Part shown: in pieces, positions 6,575-11,327 of the stretch
How positions within the stretch are numbered: position 1 is the first letter of the stretch
How the letters are laid out: every line of letters begins with the position of its first letter
Notes under the pieces: model-generated
Told to the model about the DNA's origin: nothing
Databases searched by the model: none
The model's input: only the letters and a program-made list of their open reading frames with translations
Assembly (NCBI GenBank): GCA_026770585.1
Contig: MU646981.1
Coordinates: forward strand, 163,106-174,432
Direction of reading: 5' to 3'
DNA: 11,327 nt
Source of the DNA: Baffinella frigidus
Lineage: Eukaryota; Cryptophyceae; Cryptomonadales; Baffinellaceae
Made by a program: the position numbers and the translations under genes

Positions 6575-7367
6575 ATGGCCACCGCGCCGCGGCCCAAGGG
6601 TCCGACCATCGGGGGGGGTTCATGCGACTCGAGCTTCGCGTCAAGCTTCCTCTCCTCCTCCCGTGGCCCTGAGATCCCCTGGATGCGCGCCTCGAACGCT
6701 CCTGCTGCCTCTTCTCACTTCGTGGCGGGCTTCTGCGGGGGAGGCTCGCTGGACTCCAGCGTGGTGTCGATGGAGCGGTAGCGCTTCACACATCCTCCCG
6801 GCGCACCCGCGCCCTAGCACTCTGCACCCTGCACCCTCCAACGAGACAGAGATCCAGGCACCTGAACGCTGTGTCCCTGGAAGCCTGAGCCAGCGTGCTG
6901 ACGGCACGACGCGGGCAGGAGCCTGCTGGCGTCGTCGGAGCGGAGCTACTCCGCGGAGCTCGATTCGTACCTGGAAGAGGAGGTACTGCATTTTCTCGAG
7001 GGTCGATGTCGGGGATGGACTGCCGAGAGGGTGCCAGCCACCCTCTCGGCTGACCAGCTCTTATCTGTCTCCCTGCGGTTGGTCCACCTGACTCCCTGTC
7101 ACAGGGAGTCACGTTGCGTTCCGCGAGACTCCACTACTGGAAATCCCCAGGGGAAGTGTCAAAAAGTTCGCGACACTCTGGTGTCGCATACTTTTGAGCC
7201 ATTTTCTCCTCAAAAGGCAATTTTCACCCCCAAGGACGTGACCAAAATTCGTCAGAAGGAAACCTACAAGTAATTTTAGTGTCGTGTCCAAGAATTTTGA
7301 GACTTCCTCTGGGGCTTTGCAGTAGCAGCTTGACAGAGACCTCCACCGGCTGGAGGCGGTGAAATAG
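6575..7367 (+). CDS. Four-exon gene, about 119 residues, serine-rich, unknown; last exon split by fold-back
   Basis: Start ATG sits in CACCATGGCC, an ideal eukaryotic context. Exon 1 (6575-6777) reads MATAPRPKGPTIGGG, SCDSSFASSFLSSS, ending GAGCG/GTAGCG in phase 2. Exon 2 (6919-6982) follows a CTGAC branch-like word and GGGCAG, reads SLLASSERSYSAELD, SYLEEE, donor GAG/GTACTG in phase 0. Exon 3 starts at 7105 after CTGTCACAG and reads GVTLRSARL. There a 192-bp fold-back (7134-7325) with a CA duplication interrupts it. Without the element the frame continues exactly as RLQLDRDLHRLEAVK, stop TAG 7365-7367. With it, splicing from GTGTCA (7156) to GCAGTAG (7325) would also keep frame, adding HYWKSPGE. 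If unspliced, the frame stops at 7195-7197. Phases match at every join. Intron 1 (141 nt) holds CCCTGCACCCT runs, and intron 2 (122 nt) holds two hairpins. The end of the protein looks like a short amphipathic helix. Function unknown. Confidence 0.6.
7134..7325. mobile_element. Fold-back inside a coding exon, CA duplication; candidate introner
   Basis: Arms CTACTGGAAATCCCCAGGGG..AAGTGTCAAAA and the complement of CTACTGCAAAGCCCCAGAGG..AAGTCTCAAAA. CA flanks both ends (7132-7133, 7326-7327). Removing element plus one CA restores an open frame to a stop codon. The left arm carries a GTGTCA donor and the right end TTTGCAGTAG carries acceptor-like AGs, so the element may now act as an intron. Confidence 0.7.
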
Positions 7368-7392
7368 CAACCGATCCCGCCTCAGGGCGATA

Positions 7393-7628
7393 TTGTAGAA
7401 TTCGGGTTGGCTTGGATTTTCCAAGGGTCGGGTTGGGCAGAAATCTGACAAAAATGCGCCGTTGTGTGTCATCTTATGGGTGCGGGATGCAAAGACAAGA
7501 TATCTTGTCATCAATCTCATGCATAAGACAGCATAAAACTTGATTTAAGCCAGTCATCTAACAAAACGTTTTTGGAATTTGGAATTCCCGACCCTGACCC
7601 AAACTCCAAGCCAACCCGAATTCTACAA
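7393..7628. mobile_element. Fold-back element with TTGTAGAATTCGGG arms
   Basis: TTGTAGAATTCGGGTTGGCT is repeated in inverted form at 7609-7628, and inner arms GGGTCGGG / CCCGACCC continue it. The inside has CATCTTATGGGTGCGGGATG, shared with 1553-1733. The flanks TA (7391-7392) and CA (7629-7630) could be a mutated TA duplication. Confidence 0.75.
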
Positions 7629-7648
7629 CATGAATGGCTGTTCGTGAG

Positions 7649-7857
7649 CTAGTCCCACCTCCGAAGTGAAGTTCTGTCTTCGCTTCCACCAACCCTCACA
7701 CCTTGGGCAAATCGAAAAAGTCAAAAACACCAAATCCCCTTGGAGGCCGTCGGAATCCGACGGCCTTCAAGGGGATTTTTCGGAGCCATTTTTCCCGATT
7801 TTCCCAGACTGTGAGGGTTGGTGGTTGGGTCCGGCGGGGTTTGTACGAAGCGGTCTC
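7649..7857. repeat. Dispersed repeat, copy split by a fold-back
   Basis: CTAGTCCCACCTCCGAAGTG..GTCTTCGCTT (7649-7685) joined to TTGGGTCCGGCGGGGTTTGT (7825 onward) is repeated in inverse orientation at 9089-9148 without the 139-bp fold-back. On the minus strand both copies read VQTPPDPSEDR.S.RRWD then TAG, but the three codon differences I count are all non-synonymous, so I treat it as a repeat rather than a gene. Confidence 0.6.
7686..7824. mobile_element. Fold-back element CCACCAACCC, TT duplication with empty-site match
   Basis: CCACCAACCCTCACACCTTG..ATCCCCTTGGAGGCCGTCGGA pairs across a short loop. TT is on both sides (7684-7685, 7825-7826). The sequence at 9089-9148 (inverse) has the uninterrupted GTCTTCGCTTGGGTCC, so the 2-bp duplication is supported by an empty site. 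A solo arm of the same element sits at about 9062-9087. Confidence 0.85.
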
Positions 7858-8062
7858 CCACCAGCAACCCGTTGCAGCCTTTAACCGGATCGGGTACTGT
7901 AGTAATTTTCAGCTACACCGAAGAAATCTCTTCGGTATCTCCCGTCAGCAATTCGAGGTCCCTAGGGTTTCCTACCGTAGGGTCCTAGGAAAGATGTTTT
8001 TTCAAATCAAATACACGAATCCTTGGGAGGATCCGGTACAAGCTCCTACGGGTTGCTGGTGG
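7858..8062. mobile_element. Fold-back element CCACCAGCAACCC, TC duplication
   Basis: CCACCAGCAACCCG and CGGGTTGCTGGTGG form the ends, with ACCGGAT / ATCCGGT inside. TC flanks both ends (7856-7857, 8063-8064). The centre contains the hairpin ACCGAAGA..TCTTCGGT and a fragment CCTAGGG..CCTACCGTAGGG related to the TACGGTAGGC family, so it may be a composite. 205 bp. Confidence 0.7.
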
Positions 8063-8165
8063 TCCGCTGTGCGGTGCCCTCTGGCACGAACCGGGGGTTG
8101 GCAGCACGAACAACACGCTCAACTGTGGGGAGCGGGTGGAGGTTTGAGTGTGTACAGAATGACAG

Positions 8166-8220
8166 ACCCTACCCTGCATCGTGGGTACCCTGCGGCGGGA
8201 CGTGAAGCCTGAGTTCCCTG
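8166..8220 (+). CDS. Possible short exon upstream of a CCCTAAA-rich intron
   Basis: After GAATGACAG the plus strand reads TLPCIVGTLRRDVKPEFP and ends CCTG/GTACAG in phase 1. It would splice over a 115-base intron, rich in CCCTAAA, to 8336. The phase does not match my preferred frame of that exon (phase 0 start), only a proline-rich alternative, so the link is doubtful. Not recognised. Confidence 0.25.
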
Positions 8221-8335
8221 GTACAGATCGGACGCGATACCTCAAACCTCGCCCCGCATAAACCCTAGCCCCTCAACCCTCAACCATCAACCCTAAACCC
8301 TAAACCCTAAACCCCAAACCCCAAACCCCACCCAG
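8221..8335 (+). repeat. CCCTAAA telomere-like tract before a 3' splice site
   Basis: 8291-8313 has three to four perfect CCCTAAA units, grading into CCCCAAA and CCCTCAA versions. It ends in CCCCACCCAG, a plausible acceptor for the exon at 8336. The C-rich strand is the sense strand of the following exon. Confidence 0.85.
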
Positions 8336-8738
8336 GAACTCACGGCCGAAGACTCCCTCCTCCTCGACCCTCCCGACCCCCCCTCCCGCGCCTCAGCCTC
8401 TCACACCCTCCCCCCCCCCTCCCGGCGCTCCGCCCCCCACTCGCTCTCCTCCTCCTCCTCCTCCCTCACCAGCATCCGCACCGCGTCGCGCCGTCCATTC
8501 AACGCCCCCCGCGCGTCCCCCGCCCCCGCGAGCCCCCACACGTCAGGGGGGGCGTCGCGCAAGCCGGGGGGCAAGGGCGCCTCCAAGGAGAGCGCCTCCC
8601 GGAGGGTCGCGCTGTCGCAGCCCGGCGGGGCGCATCCGCAGGGCGGGGGGAAGCAGGGGGGGGGGGCGCGTGCGGAGGGGAAGGAGAATGCGAGTGATGA
8701 TCAACCGGGCGTTCCTCGCCCCACGCTGCGCCGGCCAG
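8336..8738 (+). CDS. Long exon, S/P/G-rich disordered region, unknown protein
   Basis: Between CACCCAG and CCAG/GTCTCA the plus strand is open for 403 bases (phase 0 start, phase 1 end). It reads ELTAEDSLLLDPPD, PSRASASHTL, a serine run, TASRRPFNAPRASP, GKGASKESASRR, KENASDDQPGVPRP. The mix of acidic, serine and basic patches suggests a disordered, phosphorylatable region. The other two frames are also nearly open because of GC content. I favour this frame because its composition is less monotonous. The donor coincides with the left border of the fold-back at 8742-8894. If the whole element is spliced out, the frame continues into 8897 onward. Function cannot be told. Confidence 0.4.
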
Positions 8739-8741
8739 GTC

Positions 8742-8894
8742 TCATCCGGGAACATGTTTGATGTCAAAGAAAATGGCCTATCAAACCGGGTTCTGGTCCT
8801 AATTAAATTTACTGAGGGCCCTATTTAACCTTCGTCCAACTCCCATGAACAAATAGGGATCCATTTTCTTTTAAATTAAACATGTCCCCGGATA
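8742..8894. mobile_element. Fold-back flanked by AGGTC; exact introner geometry
   Basis: CCGGGAACATGTTTG..AAAGAAAATGG pairs with CCATTTTCTTTTAA..AAACATGTCCCCGG. AGGTC lies at 8737-8741 and 8895-8899. AG/GT inside each copy of the 5-bp duplication means that splicing 8739-8896 would remove the element plus one duplication and leave no scar. It sits at the end of the exon at 8336-8738. Confidence 0.7.
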
Positions 8895-8900
8895 AGGTCA

Positions 8901-9023
8901 CCTAGCTCTGTCCGAGTGTTATTCTGGCTCGTCCTTACACGTATTTAAGAGCAGAAATGCAATACCACAGGGCGGATGGAAAGCCTTTAGGACAATCAAG
9001 AATAAAACTCAGACAGCGCTAGG
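8901..9023. mobile_element. Fold-back element, AGCTCTGYC family, copy 2
   Basis: CCTAGCTCTGTCCGAGTGTT..ATTCTGGCTCGTCCT at the left pairs with AGGACAATCAAGAATAAAAC..TCAGACAGCGCTAGG at the right, matching the family defined at 927-1050. It lies immediately after the AGGTC of the previous element. Related short words TAGCTCTGTC recur at 9029 and 9158. Confidence 0.7.
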
Positions 9024-9061
9024 TCTTGTAGCTCTGTCGTAGACAGAGCGTTTGCCCACGA

Positions 9062-9148
9062 TCTGCCCAGGCTGTGAGGGTTGGTGGCTTGGTACAAACC
9101 CCGCCGGACCCAAGCGAAGACAGACCTTCAGTTCGGAGGTGGGACTAG
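9062..9148. repeat. Second copy of the 7649 repeat (inverse), plus solo fold-back arm
   Basis: 9089-9148 is the inverse copy of the 7649-7857 repeat and shows the empty site for the element at 7686-7824. 9062-9087 (TCTGCCCAGGCTGTGAGGGT..TGGTGG) matches one arm of that element, so another copy inserted nearby and lost one half. Confidence 0.75.
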
Positions 9149-9172
9149 CTAGGTCATGTAGCTCTGTCTTAG

Positions 9173-9236
9173 TCTATTTGGGCAAGGCGATGTGGTGAGC
9201 CCGGGCGCGTTTCTGCTGCAAAGTTTGACGGGTTTG
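9173..9236 (+). repeat. Dispersed direct repeat, copy 1 (second at 9709-9779)
   Basis: TTTGGGCAAGGCGATGTGGT..GAGCCCGGGCGC..GTTTGACGG is repeated in the same orientation at 9709-9779 with moderate divergence (TTTGGGCGAGGTGATCTGGT..GCGCCCGGGCGC..GTTGACGG). Both follow a CTCTGTCT-like word. Probably pieces of a transposon family. The second copy is interrupted at its end by the 150-bp fold-back. Confidence 0.65.
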
Positions 9237-9270
9237 GTTATTCCAATACGCAGCGGCTGTTAGCCTCGTA

Positions 9271-9442
9271 CCACACTAGGCTGACATTGGCCTTTTCTTC
9301 AACGTTTGTTTTAAGGTCGCGCCCTGGATGTGTACGGAGTTGGTCACGTAACTCTCGCTTTAAGCGCGAGTCAACAGGTTATTTCCCTTTTGACCCTCTG
9401 AAAAGAAGGTTTTATGAAAAGGCCAGTTGCAGCCTCGTGTGG
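9271..9442. mobile_element. Fold-back element with CCACAC ends
   Basis: CCACACTAGGCTGACATTGG..CCTTTTC pairs with GAAAAGGCCAGTTGCAGCCT..CGTGTGG. Flanks are TA on the left and CA on the right, possibly a decayed 2-bp duplication. The centre has the hairpin CTCGCTTTAAGCGCGAG. 172 bp, non-coding. Confidence 0.65.
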
Positions 9443-9462
9443 CATCCACGTGCTCCCGCATA

Positions 9463-9674
9463 CCACGCCAGGTCAGAAGTCGAAATTTGAACGTTTTCCA
9501 TTTTACTACACGATCTAGAAGTAAAGTTGATTGTACCCGAGAAACACGCCAAAAGTGTTGGGAATCGGAGCTGTTTGCCGCCGGAGTTTTAAAAATGTGT
9601 ACCGCGATAAGCCATCTCAACACTTTCAGCGCCAACGAGTGTGTGTGAAAATCCCACTTCTGCCCTGGCGCGTC
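9463..9674. mobile_element. Diverged fold-back, CCACGCCAGGTCA family, copy 1
   Basis: GCCAGGTCAGAAGTCGAAAT near the left pairs with GCCAGGGCAGAAGTGGGATT (complement of the right end). Inner arms AAAAGTGTTGGGAAT / ATCTCAACACTTT. The left end matches the element at 10064-10262. Confidence 0.55.
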
Positions 9675-9782
9675 TCGCCCGTGCAATCCATCAACGCGTG
9701 GGAAGGCTGGTTCTGTCTCAATTCTTTTTGGGCGAGGTGATCTGGTGCGCCCGGGCGCTTTAGAGCGGAAACGTTGACGGTT

Positions 9783-9932
9783 TTATCTCAGAAAACGAGT
9801 TCTAAAACTCGTTTTCTTAAGTCAATCCCCCTACAAATTCGTTAACTTATTCTTTACTCTCCGCATAAGTTGACAAATTTATAGGGGAATTGACTTAAGA
9901 AAACGAGTTTTAGAACTCGTTTTTTGAGATAA
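9783..9932. mobile_element. 150-bp TTATCTCAG fold-back, copy 2, GGTT duplication
   Basis: Exactly 150 bp, TTATCTCAG to TTGAGATAA, with nearly complete self-complementarity. GGTT flanks both ends (9779-9782, 9933-9936). It is inserted in the second dispersed repeat copy (9709-9779). Confidence 0.9.
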
Positions 9933-10063
9933 GGTTGTGTGCCGCACACCCAGCATGTCAACTTGGGAATAGTCGGTCGGCACGAGTGAGGCAGAGCTAG
10001 GACTCTCGCCATCCGCCCCCCCCCCAGTTTACTTTCTTAGTTCCTTGCGGGCGCCAGATTGGT

Positions 10064-10262
10064 CCACGCCAGGTCATAACTCGCAATTTCAGTGTACAAG
10101 TATTTTTCAAAATTTAAAAATTTGTACCCGGGTCCGGAAATTTTGTATTCGGACCGGACGTGAAACGACGAGCCGCCGCGACTTGGTGGGGTGGCTACGT
10201 ACCATTTAGTACCACGAAACGAACCGTTGCGTCCTGAAATTCCCAGTAATGACCTGCCGTGG
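10064..10262. mobile_element. Fold-back, CCACGCCAGGTCA family, copy 2
   Basis: CCACGCCAGGTCATAACTCG..CAATTTCAG pairs with CTGAAATTCCCAGTAATGAC..CTGCCGTGG. Inside is the palindromic GTACAAGTATT..AAAATTTGTAC and GGTCCGG..CCGGAC. No convincing target duplication. About 199 bp. Confidence 0.65.
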
Positions 10263-10305
10263 ACTAGGTGTTAGGCTTCAAGAAAATGTGCGGCTGCGTG
10301 TTGGC

Positions 10306-10372
10306 GGCCGACCCTCGACCCCAAACCCTACCCCAACCCCTACGCCCAACCCCCTAAACCCACACACTCAAC
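10306..10372 (+). repeat. Degenerate CCCTAAA/CCCCAAC tract
   Basis: C-rich degenerate telomere-like words (CCCAAACCCTACCCC, CCCCTAAACCC). By analogy with the other tracts it may be an intron of a plus-strand gene, but I find no well-supported exon on either side. Confidence 0.6.
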
Positions 10373-10436
10373 TCTTACCGCCGTGAAACGCAGCAATGAA
10401 GTAAGCCAACGCTCCCGGTGGACGCGAGTCCCTCTC

Positions 10437-10586
10437 TTATCTCAGAAAACGAGTTCTAAAACTCGTTTTCTTAAGTCAATTTCCCTACAAATTTGTCAAC
10501 TTAGGCGGAGAGTCAAGAATAAGTTGACGAATTTGTAGGGGAATTGACTTACGAAAACGAGTTTTGGAACTCGTTTCCTGAGATGA
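10437..10586. mobile_element. 150-bp TTATCTCAG fold-back, copy 3, TCTC duplication
   Basis: Again exactly 150 bp, TTATCTCAG to CTGAGATGA (last two bases diverged). TCTC flanks both ends (10433-10436, 10587-10590). It lies about 20 bases before the acceptor of the exon at 10607, so probably in an intron close to the branch point CTAAC. Confidence 0.9.
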
Positions 10587-10606
10587 TCTCTAACATGAGC
10601 CTCCAG

Positions 10607-11327
10607 AAGCAGGCGGGAAGGGCCGGATCTCGAAACCGCTGGAACCGGCCGCACAACGGAAGCCGTCCCTCCCCAGCCCCCTCCGCACCCCTGCCGCCCC
10701 CGCGCCCGAGAGGCCTCCCTCGCCGGGGAGCAGGATGGGAGTCGCGGCGATGGGGTAAACCCTAAACCCATAACCCATAACCCTGGGTAAACCCATAACC
10801 CATAACCCATAACCCATAACCCATAACCCATAACACTCAACCCTAAACACTCAACCCTAAACACTAAACCCTAAACCCTAAACACTAAACACTAAACCCT
10901 AAACCCTAAACCCTCAACACCCTAACCCCTGAACACCCCACGCCCTCCACTCTTCAGCAAGCTCGGCGTCTCGGCGATGGCCGGGCGGTTTGGGTGGCGG
11001 CCGGGCGGGGCGGCGGCAACTTTGCGGGGGGCGTCAACTTTCGGCGATGGAGGGGCGGGAGCTGTAGGGCCGCGCCGCCAGGCTGCGCTTTCGGCCCCTT
11101 CTGCCCGCGAGCAACGCCCCCCTGCGTCAACCCGCGAGCGCAGCCGCGAGCTGAGCCACGACGAAAGCCGCGCACCAAGTTACGAGCAACGCCGCGAACA
11201 AAGCCACGAACAAAGCCACGAACAAAGCCCGCGTCGCGAAAGCCCCCCCGCGGAAGCGGGGGCGCGCGGCGGCGCGGCGGGGGTCGGGGGGGGGGGCGCG
11301 GAGCTCCTTGAGGCGGGCCCGCCTGAG
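10607..11327 (+). CDS. Two exons of a disordered protein with tetrapeptide repeats, runs off the window
   Basis: Not recognised. Exon 1 (10607-10754) follows CTCTAACATGAGCCTCCAG and ends ATGGG/GTAAAC. In the preferred frame it reads AGGKGRISKPLEPA, AQRKPSLPSPLRTP, SPGSRMGVAAM and ends in phase 2. The intron 10755-10957 is CCCTAAA/CCCATAA repeat. Exon 2 starts after CCACTCTTCAG at 10958, in matching phase, and stays open to the last base: GKLGVSAMAGRFGW, then a region with xEQS repeats (RERS, RELS, REQS, HEQS, HEQS), then G/A-rich sequence. An alternative exon-2 frame gives PRTK repeats and stops at 11309-11311; it is also phase-compatible with another exon-1 frame, so the choice is not certain. 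The protein would be basic, serine-rich and disordered. Confidence 0.45.
10755..10957 (+). repeat. Intron of CCCTAAA and CCCATAA repeats
   Basis: It begins at the donor GTAAACCCTAAACC and contains about seven CCCATAA units, then CCCTAAA, CACTAAA and CCCTCAA units, and ends at CTCCACTCTTCAG. The 7-bp period is kept while the word drifts. The C-rich strand is again the sense strand. Confidence 0.8.

Noticed and set aside
6641-6991. 116-codon minus-strand frame
   Set aside because: It is antisense to exons 1 and 2 of the plus-strand gene, which have an ideal start context and phase-matched splice sites. The composition is R/G/A-rich as expected of a shadow.
7649-8245. Minus-strand coding tail ending VQTPPDPSEDR..RRWD-stop, conserved at 9089-9148
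   Set aside because: The frame and stop are kept in both copies, but the three codon differences I count all change the amino acid, and the copy is split by two fold-backs. A non-coding dispersed repeat is simpler.
8401-8767. Minus-strand open frames across the GC-rich exon region
   Set aside because: They mirror the plus-strand S/P-rich exon, and their translations are runs of L, P, R and E from low-complexity DNA.
9158-9999. A large composite transposon bounded by TAGCTCTGTC and GCAGAGCTAG
   Set aside because: Only about 10 bp match at the ends, and the word TAGCTCTGTC is common in the window. The interior is explained by smaller elements.

Overview
The window looks like nuclear DNA of an intron-rich, GC-moderate eukaryote, probably a microalga or another protist. 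The evidence is the absence of any compact prokaryotic gene layout, short exons bounded by convincing GT..AG splice sites with CTRAY-like branch points, a strong ATG context at 6571-6580, degenerate arrays of the telomere word TTTAGGG/CCCTAAA, and a very high density of short fold-back (MITE-like) elements. The exact lineage cannot be told from the sequence, and no family was recognised with certainty.

Layout. 68-712 (minus): three small exons separated by arrays of TAGGGTG. 721-3535: transposon-rich DNA with about nine fold-back elements, many showing target-site duplications (TSDs). 2775-3642: three copies of a small exon-bearing unit (minus), broken by nested insertions. 3663-4760: a 34-bp tandem repeat, then more fold-backs, two of which split an old exon copy. 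5059-6230 (minus): a three-exon gene model of about 148 residues with a 407-base intron made of telomere-like repeats. 6575-7367 (plus): a four-exon gene model of about 118-119 residues, head to head with the previous one. Its last exon is split by a 192-bp fold-back that the reading frame can cross by splicing. 7393-8062: nested fold-backs. 8336-8738 (plus): a long S/P-rich exon that ends exactly at a fold-back flanked by AGGTC. 8901-10586: more fold-backs, including two of the three intact 150-bp copies of one family. 10607-11327 (plus): two exons of a disordered, repeat-bearing protein, split by a CCCTAAA-rich intron and running off the window.

Two themes stand out. (1) Telomere-like repeats lie inside introns, and the C-rich strand is always the sense strand, so the orientation flips with the gene. 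The word CCCTAAA/CCCTACA may double as branch point plus polypyrimidine tract. (2) Fold-back elements with 2-bp, 4-bp or AGGTC target duplications sit in exons or at exon edges, in positions where splicing could remove them. That is the geometry expected of introners (transposons that create introns). Both are inferences from splice-phase bookkeeping and repeat borders. Transcript data would decide them.
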